DNA of 64,000 bases, taken from Haloplasma contractile SSD-17B. GTDB lineage: Bacteria > Bacillota_I > Bacilli_A > Haloplasmatales > Haloplasmataceae. Position numbers and translations under genes: made by a program. Location: assembly GCF_000215935.2 (NCBI RefSeq), contig NZ_AFNU02000009.1:1-64000 (forward strand), read 5' to 3'. The notes beneath the pieces were generated by a model. That model searched no databases. It was not told the origin of the DNA and saw nothing but the letters and a program-made list of their open reading frames with translations. Position 1 is the first letter of the stretch; each line of letters begins with the position of its first letter. Shown one piece after another: positions 1 through 8,292 of the stretch.

Positions 1-182
1 CCTGCTTGTCTCATATTTTTTCCTGCTTTTCGCATCGTGTCTCCTGTTTCTTCAGCAAACTCTTCTAGTCCTGTTTTATTCATTGTATTGTTTACATTAC
101 GAGTAGCTCTCTTTCCTGCTTGTCTCATATTTTTCCCTGCTTTTCGCATCGTATCACCTGTTTCTTCAGCGAACTCTTCTAG
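1..182 (-). repeat. In-frame tandem repeat, 114-bp period (38 codons)
   Basis: Bases 1-68 and 115-182 are nearly identical and the spacing is exactly 38 codons. The second visible copy runs off the window edge, so the total copy number is unknown. Confidence 0.85.
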
Positions 183-296
183 TTGTTCACCAGTGGTTTT
201 TTTACCCATTTCATCACGCGTAATTTTGCTAATTAAATCTTCGTTGTTGTTATCAGCAAAATAATTGTTATTATTATTATTGTTTCGCTTATCCAT
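1..296 (-). CDS. Repeat-containing hydrophilic protein, 3' end cut by window edge
   Basis: This minus-strand gene starts at 296 behind a good GGAGG site and stays open to base 1, so its C-terminus is missing. It opens with an Asn-rich stretch (residues 5-10), then LISKITRDEMGKK, then a 38-residue unit that begins LEEFAEETGDTMRKAGKNM. The DNA of the unit recurs with a 114-bp period (copies at 1-68 and 115-182) with only a few differences. It has no signal peptide and no membrane segment; it is rich in Lys, Arg, Glu and Asn and should be helical. I do not recognise the family. The repeated EFAEET motif loosely recalls gamma-type small acid-soluble spore proteins, but the similarity is too weak for a call. 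It lies 28 bp after the next small gene and is probably cotranscribed with it. Confidence 0.75.
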   Translation of the reverse strand, partial: MDKRNNNNNNNYFADNNNEDLISKITRDEMGKKTTGEQLEEFAEETGDTMRKAGKNMRQAGKRATRNVNNTMNKTGLEEFAEETGDTMRKAGKNMRQA

Positions 297-324
297 CTAA
301 TTTCCTCCTTAGATTAATAAAAAT

Positions 325-531
325 TTACTTCTTATCATCTTTTTGTAAGTTGTCTGATTCATTTTTTAATCGATCAAGATCAAGATCTTCTGCGATTTCA
401 ACTTGTTCAGTGTCTTTAATTTCTGTGCCTCTTGGCGGTTCATAAACAGCCTGTTTATTATAAGGTGTTTTTCTGCGACGTGTTGCATGATCGATTGGAA
501 TACTTCGTTTATTATCAAACTGATCCATCAT
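325..531 (-). CDS. Small hydrophilic protein of unknown function (68 aa)
   Basis: A 68-residue charged protein, MMDQFDNKRSIPIDHA at the start and a run of Lys/Asp at the end. The start is placed at 531 because GAGG lies six bases upstream; the longer frame to 558 has no ribosome site. A basic patch (ATRRRKTP) is followed by an acidic C-terminal half. No domain, signal peptide or membrane span is visible and I do not recognise a family. It precedes the repeat protein on the same strand with a 28-bp gap, so the two are likely one transcript and may share a job. Confidence 0.65.
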   Translation of the reverse strand: MMDQFDNKRSIPIDHATRRRKTPYNKQAVYEPPRGTEIKDTEQVEIAEDLDLDRLKNESDNLQKDDKK

Positions 532-613
532 CGTTTTCCTCTTCACATATAGAGTCATTATCTATTTTTCGCAATTAAAAAATAACTATAAGAGATAATA
601 TTTGGTTATTAAC

Positions 614-641
614 AAAAAAAATGCACGAAATTAATCGTACA
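614..641 (-). terminator. Terminator of the HAD phosphatase gene
   Basis: On the minus strand a 7-bp stem (TGTACGA / TCGTGCA with one G-U pair) and a 6-base loop are followed by eight T. Confidence 0.7.
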
Positions 642-705
642 TTCAATGAAATGAATCGTATTTTATAGTTTATGGTTTGCATTACACAATATTAATATCA
701 CTACA

Positions 706-1527
706 TTAACTAATCTCTAGGTTAAAATAATCACTTAGAAAAAGACCAACAGCTGATTCATTATTTGTTTGTTTTAAAACGATATCAGCAACTTCCTTTA
801 CTGATTTATTAGCATTTCCCATCGCAACTCCCGTGCCTGCATTCTTGATCATTTTAAGATCATTCATTTGATCTCCAATGGCAATCGTATGTTCCTGTTT
901 AATTCCATAGTAATCATTTAATAAGTTTATCGCATTGCATTTATCTGTATTCTTAGGGTAAATTTGAATAAATGTATGCTCAAATCTACCATCATGGTTA
1001 AACCAATCACACTGGATTGAATCAATATTATGAATTAATGATGTTATTTCTTGAACCGACTCATTTTTAACAAACATCGAAATTACATTCACGTCTGTGT
1101 TCACTGCATAATCGATTTGTTTAATAATTTTGCATAGCTTATACTGGCTATAGAATTTATTGTCTCCCTTTAAAACATGTACCGCATTTTTATTTTCAAA
1201 ATACAAACTCTTTATTTCGTCGCGTTCATTTAACTTGAAATCTAGAATCTTTTTTAAATCATGCTTAGGAATAAACTGAATATTTTCTTGAAATGTTTGA
1301 TCCTTAGGAGAATGAATATGGTTTGCATTTCGATTAACCAGTATCGTATCAAGTTCTAATTCATCATAAATCATATGTGAACGATAGTGAGCACGACCTG
1401 TCGCGATAACAACAACATGGCCTTGTTTCACTATTTCTTTAATTGCTTTTTTATTGAGTTTACTCACTTTTTTCTCACGGTCAAGTAATGTACCGTCTAA
1501 GTCCATTAAAACTAAATGTTTTTTCAT
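706..1527 (-). CDS. HAD-superfamily (Cof-type) phosphatase
   Basis: A 273-residue cytoplasmic HAD hydrolase of the Cof/YidA class, which removes phosphate from sugar phosphates, flavin or other small metabolites. Motif I is DLDGTLLD (residues 9-16, with both aspartates), motif II is VIATGR near residue 45, and motif IV is GDQMNDLKMI with the following GVAMGNA near residue 240. The cap between them is of the C2b size. Start is taken at 1527, where GAGG lies eight bases upstream; a frame opening at 1545 has no site. It stands alone with its own terminator. The natural substrate cannot be read from sequence. Confidence 0.88.
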   Translation of the reverse strand: MKKHLVLMDLDGTLLDREKKVSKLNKKAIKEIVKQGHVVVIATGRAHYRSHMIYDELELDTILVNRNANHIHSPKDQTFQENIQFIPKHDLKKILDFKLNERDEIKSLYFENKNAVHVLKGDNKFYSQYKLCKIIKQIDYAVNTDVNVISMFVKNESVQEITSLIHNIDSIQCDWFNHDGRFEHTFIQIYPKNTDKCNAINLLNDYYGIKQEHTIAIGDQMNDLKMIKNAGTGVAMGNANKSVKEVADIVLKQTNNESAVGLFLSDYFNLEIS

Positions 1528-1715
1528 TTTATTATCCTCACCCATTTATAATTATAAAGTTATTTTTTGCGTTTGTTAGAAAAATATAATAATCAATTAA
1601 AAATTAAGTATATATTATTATAACATATTATCGATGTTATGACATGCCAAATGTTAAATATTACAAAATTGAATAAAAACCGTCATTTATTTTTCCTATA
1701 AAATATGTTCTGTGG

Positions 1716-1721
1716 TATAAT
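1716..1721 (+). promoter_or_regulatory. Extended -10 promoter for the 1773 gene
   Basis: TGGTATAAT, an extended -10, lies about 50 bases before the start codon. No good -35 is visible (TTTTCC at 1691 is the best). Confidence 0.6.
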
Positions 1722-1772
1722 GGTTTTAATGAATTTTATGCGAGAAAGATCTATACTGGGAGTGAATACTTA

Positions 1773-2477
1773 ATGGATATTAAAAGTTTAGTATTTGGAT
1801 TTGTTTTAGGGATTATCTTTATTTTAATCGTTACTTGGATTGTCATCGTTATTGCTAATCACCGTTTTGTTAAAAAAAGTATAAAGGCTAGCAAAATTAA
1901 TAACGGTGATGTAAAAAAACAAATTAAGAAAAAACAAAATAAAATTATTAAGTCTACGAAACTTGGGGTGACTCACAATGTGGAATTGATGCATACCCTA
2001 ACAAAAGAGTTAATCTTTGAGATTGCAGAATACTATTACCCTAATAGTAAATACCCACACCTTGAAATCTCATTAATTGAAGCACTTGATTTAAATGAAA
2101 AAATTACAGAACGATTGAAGCACTTACTTGAAATTAAGGGTATTGGAATTTTAAAACGAATTCGACTTTCACAAGTCGTGACTATATTAGAAATCAAAAA
2201 GAACATTGAAGACAACACTGTTTATAAATTCTCAAAAAAATATAATTTAGATAAAGTAGTTAAATATGGTTATAGTGCCTTAAATGTTGCAAATCCAGCG
2301 TACTGGGTTCGTAAACTGATCTACACAAGCACTCTAGAGACATCTATTCGTAGTGTTTCCGCAGTTGCCCTTAATATCATTGGTGAAGAAGCAATGGAAC
2401 TGTATAGTAAAAAAGTGATTCCATCAAATGAGATTACAGAGGAAGAACTAGAACGAGTATTAAAGGAAATTGCATAA
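1773..2477 (+). CDS. Single-pass membrane protein of unknown function
   Basis: A 234-residue protein with one strong N-terminal membrane segment (about residues 8-28) followed by a very basic stretch (KKQIKKKQNKII), so the rest should be cytoplasmic by the positive-inside rule. The soluble part is helical, with a hydrophobic amphipathic region near residues 165-215 (YSALNVANPAYWVRKLIY, then a Ser/Ala-rich segment) that could be a second membrane-associated stretch. I recognise no named domain. The start has GGGAG nine bases upstream. It is monocistronic: own promoter, and a shared terminator with the converging VOR operon. Confidence 0.75.
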   Translation: MDIKSLVFGFVLGIIFILIVTWIVIVIANHRFVKKSIKASKINNGDVKKQIKKKQNKIIKSTKLGVTHNVELMHTLTKELIFEIAEYYYPNSKYPHLEISLIEALDLNEKITERLKHLLEIKGIGILKRIRLSQVVTILEIKKNIEDNTVYKFSKKYNLDKVVKYGYSALNVANPAYWVRKLIYTSTLETSIRSVSAVALNIIGEEAMELYSKKVIPSNEITEEELERVLKEIA

Positions 2478-2484
2478 TTAATAA

Positions 2485-2539
2485 TTCACAAAAAGAAACA
2501 CTCACTAATATATACTAGTGAGTGTTTCTTTTTTGTGAA
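2485..2539. terminator. Bidirectional terminator
   Basis: A long stem (core AAAGAAACACTCACTA / TAGTGAGTGTTTCTTT) with A-runs on one side and T-runs on the other sits between the converging 1773 gene and the VOR operon. Confidence 0.85.
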
Positions 2540-2579
2540 AGTTTATTAATTATTCTGTTTTCTTCTGATGTTTAAGCGT

Positions 2580-3128
2580 TTATTTATACTCTGCTATAAA
2601 CGTTCTTCCTTCTTCTAGAGCTTTTTCATTTACCTCAATCAAGTGAGCTTTACGTTCACCAAAAGACTTTCTTAATAAGTTAAGGATTAATTCATTTTCA
2701 AATAGTTCCGTCTTTCCTAAATATGCAGAAAGCATTACCATGTTAGCAACTCTGCTGTTTCCTAATTTCACTGCCATATCATTAACAGGAACGTAGAAAA
2801 CGTCTATATCATCTCGTGATACTTTTTTATCAACAATTGATGAATTAATAAAGAGCTTACCTCCAGGCTTTACTTTATCTTCAAATTTGTCAAGCGATGG
2901 ACCATTCATAACGATAATTGTATCTGCCAAAGAGATGACAGGTGAATTAACCGGTGTATCAGAAATCGTAACAGAGCAGTTAGCTGTCCCACCACGTGTT
3001 TCTGGTCCGTATGAAGGATACCATAACGTATTAAGATCTTGTTCATTTGCTGCATACGCAAGTAATTGCCCCATTAGCATAACACCTTGACCACCAAAAC
3101 CAGCTATAATTACTTTTTCATTAATCAT
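2580..3128 (-). CDS. vorC: 2-oxoacid:ferredoxin oxidoreductase, gamma subunit
   Basis: The 182-residue gamma subunit of a four-subunit 2-oxoacid:ferredoxin oxidoreductase. It opens with KVIIAGFGGQGVMLMGQLL, the hallmark of the family, followed by the conserved YPSYGPETRGGTANC loop near residue 40. The start at 3128 is chosen because GGAGG lies within the end of the beta-subunit gene nine bases upstream; frames that start earlier leave no spacing. The gene is last in the operon (ATPase, ferredoxin, alpha, beta, gamma). Gene letters for VOR subunits vary between genomes, so the symbol is indicative. Confidence 0.88.
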   Translation of the reverse strand: MINEKVIIAGFGGQGVMLMGQLLAYAANEQDLNTLWYPSYGPETRGGTANCSVTISDTPVNSPVISLADTIIVMNGPSLDKFEDKVKPGGKLFINSSIVDKKVSRDDIDVFYVPVNDMAVKLGNSRVANMVMLSAYLGKTELFENELILNLLRKSFGERKAHLIEVNEKALEEGRTFIAEYK

Positions 3129-3129
3129 C

Positions 3130-3879
3130 TTATTCATCCTCCTCTGGCGAGCGATAAACACCTAGTGGATAGTATGGAATCATATTTTTCTCTGCCCAAT
3201 CAAGCGACTCTTGAGGTTTCATACCCCAGTTCACAGGACATGTTGATATAAATTCTACAAGTCCAAATCCTTTACCTTCTAACTGTAATTGGAAAGCTTT
3301 TTTGACAGCTTTCTTTGCTTTTCGAACGTGAGCAGGGTTATGAACTGATACACGTTCGATATAAGTAGCTCCCGGAATTGTTGCTAACATTTCAGACATT
3401 TTCAAAGGCATACCTGTATGTTTTGCATCACGACCGTATGGTGAAGTGGTCGTTTTTTGTCCTACTAATGTTGTAGGTGACATTTGTCCTCCAGTCATTC
3501 CGTAAATTGCATTATTTACAAAAATAACTGAAATATTTTCACTTCTATGTGCAGCATGAATAATTTCAGCTGTCCCAATTGATGCTAAGTCTCCATCTCC
3601 TTGATACGTAAATACAACATTATCAGGTCTAACACGCTTAATTCCAGTTGCGACTGCTGGTGCTCTACCGTGAGCAGCTTGTTGCATATCACAATTAAAG
3701 AATTCATAATTCATAACGGAACATCCAACAGGAGAAATCCCGATTGTTTTGTCAACTATATCTAACTCTTCCATTACTTCTGCAACTAATCGATGAATAA
3801 TACCATGCGTACAACCAGGGCAATAGGTGAATTCTTTTTCAGTTAATCCTTTGGATCTCTTGAATAGTGTTTCTGCCAT
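3130..3879 (-). CDS. vorA: 2-oxoacid:ferredoxin oxidoreductase, beta (TPP-binding) subunit
   Basis: A 249-residue thiamine-diphosphate subunit that decarboxylates a 2-oxoacid (most likely the branched-chain ones, giving acyl-CoA, CO2 and reduced ferredoxin). CPGCTHGIIHR near residue 20 and GISPVGCSVM near 48 hold conserved cysteines. The TPP/Mg motif is GDGDLASIGTAE followed by VNNAIYGMTGGQ (about residues 96-135). The start codon shares one base with the alpha stop (TAATG), a sign of translational coupling. Size and layout match the VOR/KOR family rather than the single-chain pyruvate enzyme. Confidence 0.9.
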   Translation of the reverse strand: MAETLFKRSKGLTEKEFTYCPGCTHGIIHRLVAEVMEELDIVDKTIGISPVGCSVMNYEFFNCDMQQAAHGRAPAVATGIKRVRPDNVVFTYQGDGDLASIGTAEIIHAAHRSENISVIFVNNAIYGMTGGQMSPTTLVGQKTTTSPYGRDAKHTGMPLKMSEMLATIPGATYIERVSVHNPAHVRKAKKAVKKAFQLQLEGKGFGLVEFISTCPVNWGMKPQESLDWAEKNMIPYYPLGVYRSPEEDE

Positions 3880-4943
3880 TAGTTTAACCCCCCTAGCATC
3901 TTTTTAACTGCATTTATGATTTCTTCAGGTTCAGGAACCATTCCTCCAGTTCTACCAAAGAAGTCAACTGGTAGTTTACCGTTATTTACAATTTTTACAT
4001 CATCAAGCATTTGTCCGGTACTCATTTCACAAGTTAAGATTCCCTTCACACTTTCAGGTAACTCATCAAATGCCTTCTCAGGGAATGGCCATATTGAAAT
4101 TGGACGTAATAATCCAACATTAATTCCCTCTTCTTTTAACGTTTCAATCGCACTTCTACACACACGTGACATTGTTCCATATGCAACGATTGCAAGGTCT
4201 GCATCTTGCATGTTTACAAACTCATAACGCTGCTCATTTTTCTTAATCTCATTATACTTTTGTTGTAGTTTAAGTGAGTGATTCTCTAAATCTTGAGGAT
4301 CTAAAAATAGTGAGTTGATATCATTTGGTTTTCTTTCACCATTAGTACCTGTCGTAGCCCATGTTTTTTCATCCAGGTCACGTTTAGGTATATCTACTTC
4401 TACATCAACTGGTTCCATCATTTGACCAATTAATCCATCAACAGCAATCATAACAGGATTTCTGTATTGATCTGCTACATCAAATGACTCCTTTATAATT
4501 TCAACCGTTTCTTGTAAGTTTTCTGGTGCATAGGCAATTACATAATAATCACCATTTCCTCCACCACGAGTAACTTGTTTATAATCTGCCTGTGATGGTT
4601 GAATTCCACCTAGACCAGGACCTCCACGCATTACATTGATGATTACTGCAGGTAGTTCAGCTCCTGCAATATAAGAAATACCTTCTTGTTTTAAAGCAAT
4701 ACCTGGTGAAGATGATGATGTTAATACTCTAGCACCTGCACCTGCTGCACCATAAACCATATTAATTGCTGCAACTTCCGATTCAGCTTGGACAAACACG
4801 CCGTTATATTCATGCATTACTTTCGATAAATATTCAGGAAGCTCATTTTGTGGTGTGATTGGATATCCAAAGAATGCTTTACATCCACCTTTTATGGCAG
4901 CTAATGCCATAGCTTCGTTCCCTTTCATCATTACTTTAGCCAT
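3879..4943 (-). CDS. vorB: 2-oxoacid:ferredoxin oxidoreductase, alpha subunit
   Basis: A 354-residue alpha subunit with the pyrimidine-binding domain of the enzyme. FFGYPITPQNELPEYL (about residues 24-39) and QAESEVAAINMVYGAAGAG (about 52-70) are conserved in VOR/KOR alpha chains. The domain II end carries the STGQMLDDV segment. The closest match by layout is the clostridial 3-methyl-2-oxobutanoate enzyme; the leucine dehydrogenase immediately upstream supports a branched-chain substrate, but 2-oxoglutarate is possible. Start has AGGAGAGA upstream. Confidence 0.9.
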   Translation of the reverse strand: MAKVMMKGNEAMALAAIKGGCKAFFGYPITPQNELPEYLSKVMHEYNGVFVQAESEVAAINMVYGAAGAGARVLTSSSSPGIALKQEGISYIAGAELPAVIINVMRGGPGLGGIQPSQADYKQVTRGGGNGDYYVIAYAPENLQETVEIIKESFDVADQYRNPVMIAVDGLIGQMMEPVDVEVDIPKRDLDEKTWATTGTNGERKPNDINSLFLDPQDLENHSLKLQQKYNEIKKNEQRYEFVNMQDADLAIVAYGTMSRVCRSAIETLKEEGINVGLLRPISIWPFPEKAFDELPESVKGILTCEMSTGQMLDDVKIVNNGKLPVDFFGRTGGMVPEPEEIINAVKKMLGGLN

Positions 4944-4973
4944 AATTCTCTCTCCTTTCTTAACAATAAGTTT

Positions 4974-5195
4974 CTATAATCGTTCTACCGTTATAACAAC
5001 ATCTGGACACATAAGTGCACAATTTGTACATCCTATACATTTTTCTGGAGAATGAATTCTCATTGGTTGATACCCTTTAACATTGATTGTATCCGGATCC
5101 ATTTCTAGTAAATCTAAAGGACATGCATTTAGGCATATACCGCAGCCTTTACAACGATCAATGTCTACTTCTATCCTACCTCTAGCTTTAGCCAT
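4974..5195 (-). CDS. vorD: 2-oxoacid:ferredoxin oxidoreductase, delta (2x[4Fe-4S] ferredoxin) subunit
   Basis: A 73-residue ferredoxin-like subunit. Two cluster motifs are visible: CKGCGICLNACP near residue 15 and CIGCTNCALMCP near residue 53, each with the CxxCxxCxxxCP pattern that ligates a [4Fe-4S] centre. It passes electrons from the TPP subunit to free ferredoxin. Thirty bases separate it from the alpha gene, and 21 from the ATPase gene upstream. Confidence 0.93.
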   Translation of the reverse strand: MAKARGRIEVDIDRCKGCGICLNACPLDLLEMDPDTINVKGYQPMRIHSPEKCIGCTNCALMCPDVVITVERL

Positions 5196-5216
5196 ATTAA
5201 AACCTCCCTAGATTTA

Positions 5217-5888
5217 TTACAACCAATCACTTCTTAGTGATAAGTCTAATATTAGTTTTTGACCACTTATATCATCTGGTAGTTTTTCAATTAATGATTT
5301 CATACCAGTTGTATATTTTACAGGTATATTTGTTAGTTGACTCACTTCTTTTAAGATACGATCGGAGTTTACCAAATCATCTACCGTAGTTTGTCTAAGA
5401 AAGTTACTATTGTTTATGAAAGCAGTAATCTCAAAGCCTGACTCTCTCTCTAGTTCTTCTTTCATATCAATGATTTTTCTAACAGTTCCGGTTTGCGACC
5501 TAAATGTATTGATCACCATATACACTTCATGGTTATGCATTCTGATTTCATCATCAAATTGTTTTAATACACGAACACCCACATCATCTCCACCACAATC
5601 CAAAATTACATCCTTTTCTTTACTTACAATTTGACCTCTAACTGCAGGCGAAAGGAAAGGCATATCTAGACCTTTTGTAGAATTTAATGTATCTGATACA
5701 ACATCAATTCCTTCTTCTATCAAAGATTCTCGTACTTCTCTTGACCTGAAATAAGGATTTACTATATCTAAATCTGCCAAACAAAGTTTTCGATTCGTTG
5801 TTTTTAAAAGTTTTCGTGCAAAATTTATTGAGAACTCAGACTTACCACTCCCGTAGTGTCCGGTTATCACGTATATATTCTTTTCCAT
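5217..5888 (-). CDS. P-loop ATPase linked to the VOR operon
   Basis: A 223-residue soluble NTPase. The Walker A motif GHYGSGKSE is at residues 8-16, followed by LADLDIVNPYF (a MinD/CobQ-like second aspartate) and VILDCGGDDVG (Walker B). It belongs to the SIMIBI/MinD-like group. The start at 5888 begins MEKNIYVITG; a longer frame to 5924 adds residues that are not conserved in such folds. It is the first gene of the VOR operon. Its role is not known to me; assembly or cluster loading of the oxidoreductase, or a general accessory role, are both possible. Confidence 0.75.
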   Translation of the reverse strand: MEKNIYVITGHYGSGKSEFSINFARKLLKTTNRKLCLADLDIVNPYFRSREVRESLIEEGIDVVSDTLNSTKGLDMPFLSPAVRGQIVSKEKDVILDCGGDDVGVRVLKQFDDEIRMHNHEVYMVINTFRSQTGTVRKIIDMKEELERESGFEITAFINNSNFLRQTTVDDLVNSDRILKEVSQLTNIPVKYTTGMKSLIEKLPDDISGQKLILDLSLRSDWL

Positions 5889-5966
5889 TATTGTCACATC
5901 TCTTCTGCAAAAATTTATAAACATCGTTACCGATCGACCATATTAAACTAACAAATCTGTTTTCAT

Positions 5967-6006
5967 AAAGAAACACCCGTCACCAAAAGGATCTAGGTAT
6001 TTCTTT
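5967..6006 (-). terminator. Terminator after leucine dehydrogenase 1
   Basis: On the minus strand an 11-bp stem (AAAGAAATACC / GGTGTTTCTTT with one G-U pair) lies about 28 bases beyond the stop codon. Confidence 0.6.
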
Positions 6007-6033
6007 ATTTTTATGGTTTTTATGGTTAACTCT

Positions 6034-7095
6034 TTATCGTTTAATGTAATTTGATCTTACGTTTTTCATTGTTTGTATGCGGTCTTCAGCCATTTTATTA
6101 GCAGCTTCTACAGTTGTCATGTTATTCTCTTTAGCAATTCTATAGATGTCTAATAAACGATCATAAATTCTCTCAGTCTTTTTCTTCGCTTCATCAGCAT
6201 CATAACCTAGAATTTCTTGATATACATTAATTAATCCACCTGCATTAATTACATAGTCAGGCGCATATAAAATTCCATGTTCTTCTAGTATTTTTCCATG
6301 ACGTTCATCTTTAAGTACATTGTTAGCAGCACCAGCAATCACTTTACACTTGAATCCGTCTATTGTATCGTCATTTACAGTTGCACCTAATGCACAAGGC
6401 GCATAAACATCACAGTCAACAGTATAGATTGCATCTGGGTCAACTACAGTTACATCAAAGTCATTTGTTACTCGGTCGATATTATCTTGCTTAATATCCG
6501 TAATTGTAACAACTGCACCTTCTTCAATTAGGTATTTAACTAAATAGTAACCAACATGCCCTACACCTTGAACAGCTACTTTAATTCCTTCTACCGTATC
6601 CACACCAAGACGCTCTTTACAAGTTGCCTTGATTCCTACAAATACTCCGTATGCAGTATACGGTGATGGATCTCCAGATGTCTTAGCTAATCCTGTGATA
6701 TAATCAGTTTCCATTGCAACGTAATCCATGTCATCAGGAGACGTGTTAACATCTTCAGCAGTAATGTAACGTCCATTTAATGATTGAACGTAACGTCCAA
6801 AAGCACGCCAATATGCTTCAGATTTGACTTTATCCGCATCTCCTATTAGAACAGTTTTACCTCCACCAAGGTTTAAACCAGCCGCTGCTGCTTTATAAGT
6901 CATACCGCGAGCTAGTCTTAGTACATCCACTTCAGCCTCTTCTTCAGTTGCATAATTCCAAAGTCTAGTACCTCCAAGAGCAGGACCTAACGTAGTATCA
7001 TGAATACAAGTAATCCCCTTTAATCCTGTCTCCTTGTCATAGAAATAAACCATTTGTTCATAACCATACTTTGACATGTAATCGAACTTATTCAT
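6034..7095 (-). CDS. bcd: Leucine (branched-chain amino acid) dehydrogenase 1
   Basis: A 353-residue NAD-dependent Glu/Leu/Phe/Val dehydrogenase that deaminates leucine, valine and isoleucine to 2-oxoacids. The substrate motif GGTRLWNY is at 41-48, and the two catalytic-site lysines are K68 (MTYK) and K80 (GGGK), the same positions as in Bacillus leucine dehydrogenase. The Rossmann motif GVGHVG lies near residue 180. The usual family length is about 360. It is transcribed toward the VOR operon that would use its product, but has its own terminator. A cre-like operator overlaps its -35. A second copy lies at 56278. Confidence 0.93.
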   Translation of the reverse strand: MNKFDYMSKYGYEQMVYFYDKETGLKGITCIHDTTLGPALGGTRLWNYATEEEAEVDVLRLARGMTYKAAAAGLNLGGGKTVLIGDADKVKSEAYWRAFGRYVQSLNGRYITAEDVNTSPDDMDYVAMETDYITGLAKTSGDPSPYTAYGVFVGIKATCKERLGVDTVEGIKVAVQGVGHVGYYLVKYLIEEGAVVTITDIKQDNIDRVTNDFDVTVVDPDAIYTVDCDVYAPCALGATVNDDTIDGFKCKVIAGAANNVLKDERHGKILEEHGILYAPDYVINAGGLINVYQEILGYDADEAKKKTERIYDRLLDIYRIAKENNMTTVEAANKMAEDRIQTMKNVRSNYIKR

Positions 7096-7131
7096 AAAAT
7101 AAATCCTCCTAATTAATTTTTTTCCACTATG

Positions 7132-7160
7132 ATTATAACATTATTCTCTCGAAAAGGAAA
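7132..7160 (-). promoter_or_regulatory. Promoter of leucine dehydrogenase 1
   Basis: Extended -10 TGTTATAAT (TATAAT at 7132-7137) with a weak -35 TTTCCT at 7155-7160, 17 bases apart, about 37 bases before the start codon. Confidence 0.7.
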
Positions 7161-7169
7161 GCGCTTACC
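7156..7169 (-). promoter_or_regulatory. Cre-like (CcpA-type) operator
   Basis: GGTAAGCGCTTTCC on the minus strand fits TGWAANCGNTNWCA at 12 of 14 positions. It covers the -35 of leucine dehydrogenase 1, a position suited to repression. Confidence 0.6.
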
Positions 7170-7492
7170 AAGATAAAATGTATTTTTTTCTAAAAAATGT
7201 AAAGACTATAAATTTATATATATTCAAGAGAATAATGCCTCATTGTAAGTATATGTTATTATTTGATAATTATTTCACAAATGTGAGGTCATAAAAAATG
7301 TTTGTTACTTTTTCTTGTTATTCCACTCTATAATTATAAACGACTAAACTCGGATAGTCTATTAAAATCACAATTTCGGATACGTTTTCATTTGAAATTC
7401 AAAGTATAAATCAAGATAAAAAGCAGATTACTTACCGTTCAGTTAAAAGGAAAAAAATGTTATTAATAAACTAAATAATCACAACGTGTATC

Positions 7493-7521
7493 AAAAAAAA
7501 GACTAGCAAATGCTACTCTTT
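7493..7521 (-). terminator. Terminator of the methyltransferase gene
   Basis: Minus-strand stem AAAGA-TAGC / GCTA-TCTTT with one internal mismatch, followed by eight T, starting directly after the stop codon. Confidence 0.65.
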
Positions 7522-8292
7522 TTAAAGTTTTCTTCCCAAATATAATGCATATAGTTGTGTTTTCTCAATATGGCCACCATATAAAGTGATTAAATCTTCA
7601 ATACTATGAAAAATTTTCTCTCTAGTTTTTTCACTAAGTTGTCTATGTTTTGAATGTGTGTTTAGCAATGATACATACTCTTTGCCAGTATACTTAAAAA
7701 CTCGCTTATATTCTTTAACTTGAATATCGTTATAAAATCCAGTGTTTGTTATAGTATACAACTTTTCATCAATGACCTCTTTTGGTGTTGGCATATTACA
7801 ATCATCTAAATGCGGCGCATATTTTTTATATATTTTTCTTATTTCTTTATGTAAATCATCATATTGAGCGACATGAACTGTCCAAAATAATGCAATTGTT
7901 CCGTTAGTGTTCAGTAAATTATAAACTTTTTGATATCCTATTTTAGGATCAATAAAATGAAATGCTGTTGCTGAAAACACTAAATCGTATAATTGATTAC
8001 TCTTCCATTCTTCAAAGCCAGAATTATGTATTTTAATTGTTTCTTCATTTTTATATTTATTCGATGTTAATTCTGCTAATCTTTCTCCCAGCTCAACACA
8101 TGTTATATTTTTGTAATTAAAATCAACGAATCCCTGCGTTGCAATTCCTGTTCCGCAACCAATTTCCAATAATTGATCATTTTTACTTAGTTTCGAATAG
8201 TTAATAATATCTTTGAACAATTCTTCAGGATAACGTGGTCTAAATTTGTCATACTCTTGTGCAACTTCATTAAAAGTATCTTTCCTACGCAT
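7522..8292 (-). CDS. Class I SAM-dependent methyltransferase
   Basis: A 256-residue methyltransferase. Motif I LLEIGCGTGIATQG, near residues 40-53, binds S-adenosylmethionine; the acidic residue of motif II is in CVELGERL, and YDLVFSATAFHFID holds motif IV. This is the general methyltransferase-11/25 type seen in small-molecule enzymes. Start 8292 is preferred because GGGGAG lies nine bases upstream; the frame opening at 8313 is less well spaced. It is monocistronic. The substrate cannot be inferred. Confidence 0.85.
   Translation of the reverse strand: MRRKDTFNEVAQEYDKFRPRYPEELFKDIINYSKLSKNDQLLEIGCGTGIATQGFVDFNYKNITCVELGERLAELTSNKYKNEETIKIHNSGFEEWKSNQLYDLVFSATAFHFIDPKIGYQKVYNLLNTNGTIALFWTVHVAQYDDLHKEIRKIYKKYAPHLDDCNMPTPKEVIDEKLYTITNTGFYNDIQVKEYKRVFKYTGKEYVSLLNTHSKHRQLSEKTREKIFHSIEDLITLYGGHIEKTQLYALYLGRKL

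Noticed and set aside
37-264. Plus-strand open frame at the left edge
   Set aside because: It is antisense to the repeat protein, which has a ribosome site and an ordered amino-acid repeat; the plus frame has neither.
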